DNA from: SAR92 clade bacterium
GTDB taxonomy: Bacteria; Pseudomonadota; Gammaproteobacteria; Pseudomonadales; Porticoccaceae
Direction of reading: 5' to 3'
Assembly: GCA_018607545.1 (NCBI GenBank)
Contig: JABBBF010000007.1
Location: forward strand, 1 to 5,313
DNA length: 5,313 bases
The notes under the pieces: generated by a model
Database searches by the model: none
What the model was told of the DNA's origin: nothing
The model's input: only the letters and a program-made list of their open reading frames with translations
Shown here: positions 1 through 5,313 of the stretch, in pieces
Layout: every line of letters begins with the position of its first letter
How positions within the stretch are numbered: position 1 is the first letter of the stretch
Translations under genes and position numbers: made by a program

Positions 1-5
1 CCTCT
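1..5 (-). promoter_or_regulatory. Possible ribosome binding site of a leftward gene starting just outside the window
   Basis: Read on the minus strand, the last five bases at the left edge are AGAGG, a good Shine-Dalgarno core. They lie about 20 nt downstream of a plausible minus-strand promoter (26-54). A start codon would fall a few bases beyond the window, so it cannot be confirmed. In Pseudomonas aeruginosa, as I recall, the gene divergent from gshB is pilG, a chemotaxis-like response regulator of twitching. That identity for this neighbour is inference only. Confidence 0.35.
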
Positions 6-25
6 AAATTTATTAATAAAATTGA

Positions 26-54
26 TTTATAGGTCACAGAATTTTCTGTGGCAT
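26..54 (-). promoter_or_regulatory. Candidate sigma-70 promoter pointing left, away from gshB
   Basis: On the minus strand, ATGCCA (54-49, four of six matches to TTGACA) is followed after 17 bases by TATAAA (31-26, five of six matches to TATAAT). Transcription would begin near position 19 and run off the left edge through an AGAGG ribosome-binding-like sequence. The spacer contains most of a perfect inverted repeat (35-50), a placement typical of an operator. The boxes were matched by eye, so this remains a prediction. Confidence 0.4.
35..50. repeat. Perfect inverted repeat, 7-bp arms with 2-nt centre, possible operator
   Basis: CACAGAA (35-41) and TTCTGTG (44-50) are exact reverse complements around a TT centre. 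The two-base centre makes a DNA dimer-binding site more likely than an RNA hairpin, and no T-tract follows on either strand. The repeat lies mostly inside the spacer of the candidate leftward promoter, so a bound protein could control it. The regulator is not identifiable from this sequence. Confidence 0.45.
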
Positions 55-73
55 ATGCACTGCTGTTGCCACA
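47..73. repeat. Second inverted repeat, TGTGGCA-N13-TGCCACA, in the gshB upstream gap
   Basis: TGTGGCA (47-53) and TGCCACA (67-73) are exact reverse complements separated by 13 nt. The left arm shares four bases with the palindrome at 35-50. The rest of the 1-114 gap is AT-rich. For gshB itself I see only weak promoter candidates: TTGCCA at 66-71 without a good -10 box, and TATAGC at 80-85 without a good -35 box. The repeat could be an operator half-site pair or chance. Confidence 0.3.
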
Positions 74-114
74 CTTAGTTATAGCGCAAAAACTCAGCAT
101 AAGGTCGTCATTTT

Positions 115-1068
115 ATGGGCACTACTTTTGGGGTCATTATGGACCCGATTCAATTGATCTCTTTTAAAAAGGATTCCACCCTGGCGATCTTGCTCGCCGC
201 ACAGCGACAGGGCTTCGAGCTGTTTTATATGCAGCAGCAGGATCTGTTTTTAGAAAATGGTGAACCCAGGGCCAGCATTACTCCACTGCGCGTCTTCGAC
301 GATCCCAATCACTGGTTTGAACTGGGTGACAGTCGCATTGCTGCGCTGGAAGAAATAAATGTTTTGCTGATGCGCAAAGATCCGCCCTTTGACAGTGAAT
401 TTATCTACTCCACCTATATTCTCGAAGCGGCTGAACAGCGCGGTTCGCTGGTGGTAAACAAGCCGCAAAGTTTGCGCGACTGCAATGAGAAAGTATTCGC
501 CACCCAGTTCCCACAGTGCACACCCCCTCTCTTAGTCAGTCGCGATCAGTCACGACTGAAACTGTTTCTTGAGGAATATAAAGATGTGGTTTACAAACCA
601 CTCGACGGCATGGGTGGTACATCCATTTTTCGGGTTAGCGAGGGGGATCAAAATCTCAATGTGATTCTTGAGACACTGACTAATGACGGCCAGCAGACTA
701 TTATGGCGCAGAAATATCTGCCAGAAATTACTCTCGGCGATAAACGAATTCTGGTTGTCGATGGCGAGGTTATTCCTTTTGGTCTGGCGCGCATACCCAG
801 CGACAGCGACTTTAGAGGCAATCTTGCCGCTGGCGGTCGCGGCGTTGTTCAACCCCTCAGCGAACGGGATCAGTGGATAGCTCAACAGGTTGCACCAGCC
901 CTGAAAGAGCGCGGACTGATTTTTGTCGGCCTGGATGTTATTGGCGACTACCTTACCGAGATAAATGTCACCAGCCCAACCTGCATCCGTGAAATTGATA
1001 ATGCTGAAGATACCCAGATTGGCGATAGACTGATTACCGCCATTCAAGCCAGGCTAGAACAGATCTAA
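115..1068 (+). CDS. gshB: Glutathione synthetase
   Basis: This enzyme performs the second step of glutathione synthesis in the cytoplasm, joining gamma-glutamylcysteine and glycine with ATP. The 317-aa length fits the family (E. coli 316). The N-terminal domain has the MDPI segment (residues 9-12) and the MRKDPPFDSEFIYSTYIL stretch (86-103), followed by VNKPQSLRDCNEK (114-126). The ATP-grasp part shows PLDGMGG (162-168), AAGGRG (238-243) and TEINVTSPTCIREI (281-294). D274, E282 and N284 align with the metal-binding Asp, Glu and Asn of E. coli GshB. The ATG start is preceded by AAGG at 101-104, ten bases upstream. The next ATG (139) would remove the first conserved beta strand. It is the first gene of the rightward cluster. 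Identification is secure from motifs along the whole length. Confidence 0.98.
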   Translation: MGTTFGVIMDPIQLISFKKDSTLAILLAAQRQGFELFYMQQQDLFLENGEPRASITPLRVFDDPNHWFELGDSRIAALEEINVLLMRKDPPFDSEFIYSTYILEAAEQRGSLVVNKPQSLRDCNEKVFATQFPQCTPPLLVSRDQSRLKLFLEEYKDVVYKPLDGMGGTSIFRVSEGDQNLNVILETLTNDGQQTIMAQKYLPEITLGDKRILVVDGEVIPFGLARIPSDSDFRGNLAAGGRGVVQPLSERDQWIAQQVAPALKERGLIFVGLDVIGDYLTEINVTSPTCIREIDNAEDTQIGDRLITAIQARLEQI

Positions 1069-1104
1069 GGCCCAAAAAAGCCGCGCAGATAAACAGGAAC
1101 CGTA

Positions 1105-1953
1105 GTGGAAAGTTTGATTGAGAGCACTTGGAACACAACTGATGAACGTCTCCGCAAGACGTTTTCGGCGGCTCTTGTCTTTCACTTTATTCTATTGATT
1201 GGTGTGAGCTTTACCCTGCCCTCTGGATCCTCAAAAAGTATCTCTATGGAAGTCACACTGGCACACTACAAAAGCGACGAGTCGCCGGAAAGTGCCGATT
1301 TTTTAGCCCAGGCCAATCAGCTTGGCAGTGGCAATCAAGCTCAGGCAGTACAGCCAACAACCGATCAGTTGTCACCTTTCGAAAGCCGCGATCATGGCCA
1401 AATGCCCCAGCTTCAGCAAGAGCACAACGAACCTCAGACTCAAACTCTGTTAGCGAGCGCCGGCGACACTAGCAATACCCAGACCAACAATAATCAGGTC
1501 GATGATTTAACCTCTCAACAGGCGCAGATCGCTGACAGGGATATTGGCGCCATTCGCGCTGAGCTCGATCGCTTGCAACGCGCTTACAGTAAATTACCTC
1601 GGGTACTGCGGATGACGTCGGCATCGGCCAAATCTGCAGATGAAGCTGCCTATATGCACTATTTTGAAAAACGTGTAGAGCAGGTCGGCAATGTTAATTA
1701 CCCCCAGGAGGCTCGGGTGCGACGCATTTACGGCCATGTGCAGCTAATCGTGGCACTTCTTGCCAACGGTAGTATCAAACATATCGAAGTTTCAAAAACA
1801 TCTGGTTCACGACTGCTCGACCAGGCTGCCGTTCGCTCAGTGCGGCTGGCATCGCCCTACAAGCCCTTCCCGCCAGAACTTCGCAATCGCGATGAAATTC
1901 ACATTATTCGTACCTGGCAATATCAATCCAATAATGTACTAACCACAAACTAA
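1105..1953 (+). CDS. tonB3: TonB-family energy transducer, TonB3-like, GTG start
   Basis: This is a single-span inner-membrane protein of 282 aa with a TonB C-terminal domain. Residues 1-19 are a charged cytoplasmic tail, and about 20-38 form one membrane helix containing His27. In E. coli TonB a serine lies four residues before the membrane histidine, whereas Ala23 is there in this protein. The periplasmic linker (about 65-145) is rich in Gln and Asn, without the Pro-Glu/Pro-Lys repeats of classical TonB. Residues 146-165 look helical. The C-terminal domain (about 190-275) shows YP at 199-200, GHVQL (210-214), SGSRLLDQAAV (233-243) and PYKPFPPELR (251-260). The GTG start has AGGA six bases upstream, and an in-frame stop at 1090-1092 rules out an earlier start. 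In P. aeruginosa the TonB gene next to gshB, tonB3, is needed for normal twitching and pilus assembly. Equivalence here rests on neighbourhood and domain, so iron-uptake coupling is not excluded. Confidence 0.85.
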   Translation: MESLIESTWNTTDERLRKTFSAALVFHFILLIGVSFTLPSGSSKSISMEVTLAHYKSDESPESADFLAQANQLGSGNQAQAVQPTTDQLSPFESRDHGQMPQLQQEHNEPQTQTLLASAGDTSNTQTNNNQVDDLTSQQAQIADRDIGAIRAELDRLQRAYSKLPRVLRMTSASAKSADEAAYMHYFEKRVEQVGNVNYPQEARVRRIYGHVQLIVALLANGSIKHIEVSKTSGSRLLDQAAVRSVRLASPYKPFPPELRNRDEIHIIRTWQYQSNNVLTTN

Positions 1954-1966
1954 TCCCATTCACTGC

Positions 1967-1995
1967 TTGAGTTTGTCTCAGTAAAACCCCATATT
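1967..1995 (+). promoter_or_regulatory. Weak candidate promoter immediately before yqgE
   Basis: TTGAGT (1967-1972) and CATATT (1990-1995) each match four of six consensus bases and are 17 bases apart. Initiation about seven bases after the -10 box would fall at 2001-2003, on or next to the ATG at 2003. That would give a leaderless or nearly leaderless message, which would agree with the absence of any Shine-Dalgarno sequence before yqgE. It may also be a chance match in the tonB-yqgE gap. Confidence 0.22.
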
Positions 1996-2002
1996 GATAA
2001 CT

Positions 2003-2581
2003 ATGGATACAACTAAACCGAAAAAAATAAGCAGCCTTAAAAATCACTTTTTGATAGCGATGCCCGGTCTCACTGACCCCAATTTTGCCGACTCAGTGAT
2101 CTATATCTGTGAGCACAATGCCGATGGCGCTATGGGCCTGATTATAAACCACCAATTAGATGTCCCGGTCAAAGCTATCTTCGACCAACTGGATGTCGAC
2201 TACCAGGATGAATATGCTCGATCCCTGCTCTTCGATGGCGGTCCGGTTCAGCGCGATCGCGGGTTTATTCTCCATCCCAGCTGCGATCGACAGTGGGAGT
2301 CAACCATGGCTATTTCAGATGAGGTCAGCCTCACTGCATCAAAAGATATCCTCTCTGATATTGCTCTGGGTACAGGTCCGAAAGATTCACTGATCACCCT
2401 TGGATACACCGGCTGGGACAAGGGGCAGCTCGAAGAGGAGCTCGGCGAAAACAGCTGGCTTACTATTCCTGCGGAAGCCGATATTATCTTTAATACAAAC
2501 TGCGCCGAGCGCGCCTCGGCAGCTGCCCTCAGCATAGGCTTGGATTTGCGTATGCTCTCCCACGAGGCCGGACATGCCTGA
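2003..2581 (+). CDS. yqgE: YqgE/AlgH family protein (UPF0301)
   Basis: This is a small, probably cytoplasmic protein of a widespread bacterial family with no settled biochemical role. The Pseudomonas member was named AlgH for a proposed link to alginate regulation. From the ATG at 2003 it has 192 aa, close to the roughly 190 of relatives. Family landmarks are LIAMPGLTDPNF (17-28), EHNADGAMGLIIN (37-49), GGPVQRDRGFILHP (79-92), LGYTGWDKGQLEEEL (133-147) and the terminal AGHA. A TTG at 1994 would add three residues, but neither start has a recognisable ribosome binding site, so ATG is preferred. The stop overlaps the ruvX start by 8 nt, suggesting translational coupling. The placement between gshB and ruvX is the usual gammaproteobacterial one. 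Confidence 0.95.
   Translation: MDTTKPKKISSLKNHFLIAMPGLTDPNFADSVIYICEHNADGAMGLIINHQLDVPVKAIFDQLDVDYQDEYARSLLFDGGPVQRDRGFILHPSCDRQWESTMAISDEVSLTASKDILSDIALGTGPKDSLITLGYTGWDKGQLEEELGENSWLTIPAEADIIFNTNCAERASAAALSIGLDLRMLSHEAGHA
2564..2567 (+). promoter_or_regulatory. Ribosome binding site of ruvX inside the end of yqgE
   Basis: GAGG lies six bases before the ATG at 2574, within the last codons of yqgE. It supports that ATG as the ruvX start and the overlapping, coupled arrangement of the two genes. Confidence 0.6.
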
Positions 2582-3011
2582 CACCGGCAAGCCAAAGAGC
2601 CTGCTGGGTTTTGACTATGGCTTAAAACAGATCGGTGTTGCCAATGGCCAAACCCTGACCTGTTCTGCCAATGGCTTAACCATTCTCAAAGCGGTGGACG
2701 GTATTCCCGACTGGGCTGAAGTGGAAAAATTATTGAATGAATGGAAGCCCGATCTGGTGGTGGTTGGACTGCCACTGAATATGGATGACAGTGAAAGTGA
2801 GCTCTCCACCCGGGCGCGCAAATTCGCCCGCCGCCTACAGGGGCGCTTTGCTGTTGAGGTAGAGATGGTTGACGAGCGACTAACTAGCCGTGAGGCAAAA
2901 ATGCTCGGCCGCGAGCAGGGTACCCAGGATCTGACAAAAATTGATCATATTGCCGCATCACTGATTTTGCAGAGTTGGTTAGACAGCCCGGAAATCGGGA
3001 CTTTTCCTTAA
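2574..3011 (+). CDS. ruvX: RuvX/YqgF, putative pre-16S rRNA nuclease / Holliday junction resolvase
   Basis: This is a cytoplasmic RNase H-fold nuclease family protein of 145 aa (E. coli YqgF 138). E. coli YqgF has been implicated in maturation of the 5' end of 16S rRNA, and some relatives cut Holliday junctions, so the substrate here is not decided. The acidic residues expected at the active site are visible: D14 in FDYGLKQIGVA (13-23), E101 in VDERLTSREA (99-108) and D124 in KIDHIAASLIL (122-132). The conserved VVGLPLNMD stretch is at 63-71, and ARKFARRL (81-88) also fits the family. The ATG overlaps the yqgE stop and has GAGG six bases upstream. It ends the rightward cluster and faces pilU tail to tail. 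Confidence 0.95.
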   Translation: MPDTGKPKSLLGFDYGLKQIGVANGQTLTCSANGLTILKAVDGIPDWAEVEKLLNEWKPDLVVVGLPLNMDDSESELSTRARKFARRLQGRFAVEVEMVDERLTSREAKMLGREQGTQDLTKIDHIAASLILQSWLDSPEIGTFP

Positions 3012-3021
3012 AAAGTGGCCC
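2997..3021. terminator. Possible hairpin terminator between the convergent ruvX and pilU
   Basis: ACTTTT (3000-3005) pairs with AAAAGT (3011-3016) around a five-base loop. GGG (2997-2999) can extend the stem with CCC (3019-3021) past a two-base GG bulge. The stem spans the ruvX stop codon. A second AAAAGT at 3024-3029 could compete for the same left arm. No proper U-tract follows on either strand, so this is a weak terminator call. The convergent position is where one would be expected. Confidence 0.28.
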
Positions 3022-3030
3022 TAAAAAGTG
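3007..3030. repeat. Short tandem repeat at the ruvX stop codon
   Basis: TAAAAAGTG occurs at 3009-3017 and again at 3022-3030, 13 bases apart. The first copy begins with the ruvX stop codon TAA. The preceding bases (CCT before the first copy, CCC before the second) are also similar. It looks like a small local duplication. It may only serve to provide alternative pairing partners for the ACTTTT arm at 3000-3005. Confidence 0.4.
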
Positions 3031-3048
3031 CCCTGGCAATCATCAAAG

Positions 3049-4197
3049 CTACCAGCGCAATTTATCCGACTGATCCTCCTCGATGGTCAGATCATCTGCC
3101 GCCGCATCCAGTTCATTGATATGGGTATCTGACTGCATCTTTATCATCAGCCGCAGATCATTTTTCGAGTCGGCATGAGCGATAGCATTTTCATAGCTGA
3201 TCTGATCATCAATATAGAGTTCATAAAGGGCTTGATCAAAGGTCTGCATCCCATGCTCAGTGGAGTTGGTCATAATTTCTTTGAGCTTGTGCACCTCAGA
3301 TTTGCGAATGGTATCTGCTACCAGTGGCGTATTGAGCATAATCTCAATCGCCGCGCGACGGCCCTTGCCATCTTTGGTCGGCACTAATTGTTGGGCGACT
3401 ATTCCACGCAGATTGAGCGATAAGTCCATCCACAACTGATCGTGACGCTCTGCCGGGAAAAAGTGGGCAATCCGATCCAGCGCCTGATTGGCATTGTTGG
3501 CGTGCAGGGTGGCCAGTACCAGATGGCCGGTCTCGGCAAAGGTAATTGCATGCTGCATGGTTTCCGGGGTGCGAATCTCACCGATCAAAATAACATCCGG
3601 CGCCTGACGCAGAGTATTCTTTAGCGCCACATCAAAAGATTCGGTATCCACGCCCACTTCCCGCTGGGTGATAATGCATCCCAGGTGTTCGTGAACAAAT
3701 TCAATTGGATCTTCGATAGAAACTATATGACCACGACTGTTTTTATTGCGATGGCCAATTAATGCTGCCAGCGATGTCGATTTACCGGTGCCGGTGGCGC
3801 CAACAAAAATGATGATACCGCGCTTATTCATCACCAGCTCTTTAAGAGGTGGTGGCAACAGCAGCGATTCGGGTGTTGGAATAACCGTCTCGATGCGCCG
3901 CAGAACCATACCAATTTCACTACGCTGATAAAAAGCACTGGCGCGAAAGCGCCCGGTACTTTCACTGACAAGGGCATAATTAAGCTCTTTATCTTTTTTA
4001 AAATCTCGCCGCTGGTCTTCGTCCATGGTACTCAATACCAGCGCTTCGCACTCGGCCTGGGATAGCTTATTTTTGGTAATCGGCATTACCGCACCATTAA
4101 CCTTTAGGCAGGGTGGCAGACCCACAGTGATAAAAAGGTCGGACGCTTTTTTATCCGCCATATACTTAATCAGCTTTTCGAGAGTCTGATCCAACAT
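3049..4197 (-). CDS. pilU: Type IV pilus retraction ATPase PilU
   Basis: PilU is the cytoplasmic hexameric ATPase that assists PilT in pulling back type IV pili. In model species it needs PilT to work and adds retraction force. From the ATG at 4197 it has 382 aa, the length I recall for P. aeruginosa PilU. The N-terminal PAS-like domain opens with ASDLFITVGLPP (18-29). The RecA-like domain has Walker A GATGTGKST (133-141), an Asp box IEDPIE (161-166), Walker B DVILIGEIR (201-209) with Glu207, and His-box histidines 225 and 232. At the site of PilT's AIRNLIRE it reads LVADTIRK (292-299), as expected for PilU. Residue 210 is Thr where PilT has Asp. The tail (about 360-382) is acidic. An upstream in-frame TTG at 4218 was rejected because AAGGAG lies seven bases before 4197. 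It follows pilT after 70 nt, probably in one transcript. Confidence 0.97.
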   Translation of the reverse strand: MLDQTLEKLIKYMADKKASDLFITVGLPPCLKVNGAVMPITKNKLSQAECEALVLSTMDEDQRRDFKKDKELNYALVSESTGRFRASAFYQRSEIGMVLRRIETVIPTPESLLLPPPLKELVMNKRGIIIFVGATGTGKSTSLAALIGHRNKNSRGHIVSIEDPIEFVHEHLGCIITQREVGVDTESFDVALKNTLRQAPDVILIGEIRTPETMQHAITFAETGHLVLATLHANNANQALDRIAHFFPAERHDQLWMDLSLNLRGIVAQQLVPTKDGKGRRAAIEIMLNTPLVADTIRKSEVHKLKEIMTNSTEHGMQTFDQALYELYIDDQISYENAIAHADSKNDLRLMIKMQSDTHINELDAAADDLTIEEDQSDKLRW

Positions 4198-4204
4198 CGT
4201 TTTT

Positions 4205-4210
4205 CTCCTT
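4205..4210 (-). promoter_or_regulatory. Strong ribosome binding site fixing the pilU start
   Basis: On the minus strand this is AAGGAG, seven bases before the ATG at 4197. It is the strongest Shine-Dalgarno sequence in the window and settles the pilU start against the TTG at 4218, which lies upstream of it. Confidence 0.85.
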
Positions 4211-4241
4211 AAAAACAATTTCGCTTAGTAAGTTCGTGCTC

Positions 4242-4263
4242 AAAGACCTTTAATCTAGTCTTT
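4242..4263 (-). other. Small stem-loop in the pilT-pilU gap, possible attenuator
   Basis: AAAGAC (4242-4247) and GTCTTT (4258-4263) are exact reverse complements around a ten-base AT-rich loop. In the minus-strand transcript the stem begins five bases after the pilT stop codon and ends in only three U residues. It might reduce read-through into pilU, protect the 3' end of a pilT message, or be chance. No convincing separate pilU promoter is visible in the remaining gap. Confidence 0.25.
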
Positions 4264-4267
4264 TCGA

Positions 4268-5302
4268 TTAAAAACTTTCCGGTATTTTGGCTTTTTCACG
4301 GGCCACCTCAGGGCTGATCAAGCGTTTATCCACCAGGTTTAATAAACACTGATCCAGAGTTTGCATGCCCAGCGCACCACCGGTTTGAATCGCCGAGTAC
4401 ATCTGTGCAACTTTATCCTCGCGAATCAAATTTCGAATCGCCGGAGTGCCAATCATAATTTCATGGGCAGCGGCCCGCCCACCACCAATTTTCTTTAACA
4501 GTGTCTGGGAGATAACCGCCTGCAGGGACTCGGAGAGCATTGAGCGAATCATCGGCTTTTCGCCACCGGGAAAAACATCCACCACCCGGTCAATAGTCTT
4601 GGCCGCCGAGGTAGTGTGCAAGGTACCAAAAACCAGGTGGCCGGTTTCCGCGGCTGTCAGTGCCAGGCGAATGGTTTCCAGGTCACGCAATTCACCGACC
4701 AGGACAACATCCGGATCTTCACGCAATGCCGAGCGCAATGCCTCGCTAAAGCCATGGGTATCACGATGGACTTCACGCTGATTGATCAGGCACTTCTTGC
4801 TCTGGTGAACAAATTCGATAGGGTCTTCGATGGTTAGGATATGGTCATAGCGATTCTCATTGACATAATCGACCATCGCCGCAAGGGTTGTCGATTTACC
4901 CGAGCCGGTCGGTCCGGTTACCAACACTAGACCACGGGGCATCAGCGAGAGTTTTTTAAAAATATCACCCATGCCCAACTGCTCAAGGGTTAATACCTGG
5001 GATGGAATGGTACGAAATACCGCTGCAGCGCCGCGGTTTTGATTGAATACATTGACTCGAAAGCGCGCAATGCCGGGAACATCAAAAGAGAAGTCAGTTT
5101 CCAAGAACTTTTCAAAGTCCCTTCTCTGCTTGTCATTCATTATTTCGTAGATCAAACTGTGAACCTGACGATGTTCCATGGGCGGCAGGTTTATTCGCCG
5201 CACATCACCATCAATTCTAATAATAGGGGGAAGACCCGCGGAAATGTGTAAATCTGATGCGCCCTCTTTGGCACTGAAAGCCAATAATTCCGTTATATCC
5301 AT
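4268..5302 (-). CDS. pilT: Type IV pilus retraction ATPase PilT
   Basis: PilT is the hexameric ATPase at the inner-membrane base of the pilus that drives fibre disassembly, and so twitching motility, DNA uptake and surface sensing. At 344 aa it matches the length of P. aeruginosa PilT. The N-terminal PAS-like domain begins MDITELLAFSAKEGASDLHI. The motor domain has Walker A GPTGSGKST (130-138), an Asp box IEDPIE (158-163), Walker B DVVLVGELRD (198-207) with catalytic Glu204, and a His box AAETGHLVFGTLHT (217-230) with H222 and H229. The C-terminal AIRNLIRE motif (288-295), known to be essential for retraction in P. aeruginosa, is intact. The start gives the conserved N-terminus, with only a weak GAG upstream. 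Just 11 bases of leader are visible, so the promoter lies outside. It is transcribed ahead of pilU. All motifs are normal, so an active ATPase is expected. Confidence 0.98.
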   Translation of the reverse strand: MDITELLAFSAKEGASDLHISAGLPPIIRIDGDVRRINLPPMEHRQVHSLIYEIMNDKQRRDFEKFLETDFSFDVPGIARFRVNVFNQNRGAAAVFRTIPSQVLTLEQLGMGDIFKKLSLMPRGLVLVTGPTGSGKSTTLAAMVDYVNENRYDHILTIEDPIEFVHQSKKCLINQREVHRDTHGFSEALRSALREDPDVVLVGELRDLETIRLALTAAETGHLVFGTLHTTSAAKTIDRVVDVFPGGEKPMIRSMLSESLQAVISQTLLKKIGGGRAAAHEIMIGTPAIRNLIREDKVAQMYSAIQTGGALGMQTLDQCLLNLVDKRLISPEVAREKAKIPESF

Positions 5303-5313
5303 GCTATATCTCG

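Noticed and set aside
47..62. A CRP/Vfr-like site suggested by TGTG followed by CAC
   Set aside because: The spacing is one base short of the TGTGA-N6-TCACA pattern and the second half is poor. It is better explained as part of the inverted repeats noted there.
550..1047. A 165-codon open frame on the minus strand opposite gshB
   Set aside because: It lies wholly antisense to a secure gshB and resembles no protein family I know. Its reading looks like a complement of gshB codons, and no ribosome binding site evidence was found.
1069..1104. GGC-CCAAAAAA-GCC as a terminator after gshB
   Set aside because: The stem is only 3 bp and no T-tract follows. The 36-nt gap with a tonB ribosome binding site fits an operon better.
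2253..2260. GCGATCGC octamer, as in the cyanobacterial HIP1 repeat
   Set aside because: I noticed only one full copy, inside conserved yqgE codons. A HIP1-type signal would need many copies, and the genes are gammaproteobacterial.
2248..2595. A 115-codon minus-strand open frame opposite yqgE
   Set aside because: It is antisense to the conserved yqgE and its Ser/Arg/Pro-rich translation is typical of a shadow frame.
4198..4218. A TTG start at 4218 adding seven residues to PilU
   Set aside because: The AAGGAG site lies downstream of this TTG at ideal distance from the ATG at 4197. The ATG start also gives the 382-aa length of known PilU.
4446..4781. A 111-codon plus-strand open frame opposite pilT
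   Set aside because: It lies over the most conserved part of the pilT motor domain, and its Ser/Arg/Thr-rich product has no recognisable motif.
3049..5302. pilT and pilU as a recent tandem duplication
   Set aside because: The two proteins share the fold but differ throughout and each carries its own subfamily motif at the AIRNLIRE position. They are ancient paralogues, paired in many genomes.

Overview
The window is a compact, ordinary-looking chromosomal segment from a gammaproteobacterium. Every gene is intact and belongs to a well-known family. PilT (344 aa) and PilU (382 aa, from the start chosen here) are, as I recall them, the same lengths as their Pseudomonas aeruginosa counterparts and very similar in sequence. 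GshB, YqgE and RuvX are also of gammaproteobacterial type. Base composition looks close to 50% GC by eye, which with the gene order fits a marine or aquatic member of the Pseudomonas/Cellvibrio side of the class. That placement is an inference, not a measurement.

Layout: positions 1-114 are a regulatory gap with a plausible leftward promoter, two inverted repeats and a Shine-Dalgarno-like AGAGG at the very edge, which suggests a divergent gene just outside the window. A rightward cluster follows: gshB (115-1068), a TonB-family gene resembling tonB3 (1105-1953), yqgE/algH (2003-2581) and ruvX/yqgF (2574-3011). The spacings are 36 nt, 49 nt and an 8-nt overlap. A 37-nt convergent gap (3012-3048) separates this from the leftward pair pilT (4268-5302) then pilU (3049-4197), which have 70 nt between them. 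No stretch above 300 bases lacks a gene.

How the genes work together: PilT and PilU are the cytoplasmic ATPases that retract type IV pili. The TonB3-type protein has been linked in P. aeruginosa to pilus assembly and twitching, so three of the six genes probably serve surface motility. GshB makes glutathione, RuvX is a nuclease-fold protein of rRNA maturation or recombination, and YqgE is a conserved protein of unclear function. The gshB-yqgE-ruvX order is old and widely shared, including in E. coli, where a PilT-like gene (yggR) also lies convergent to it.

I found no mobile element, CRISPR array, RNA gene or clearly new system. The points most worth a second look are regulatory: the divergent control region at the left end, the missing ribosome binding site of yqgE with a possible leaderless promoter, and the hairpins in the ruvX/pilU and pilT/pilU gaps.
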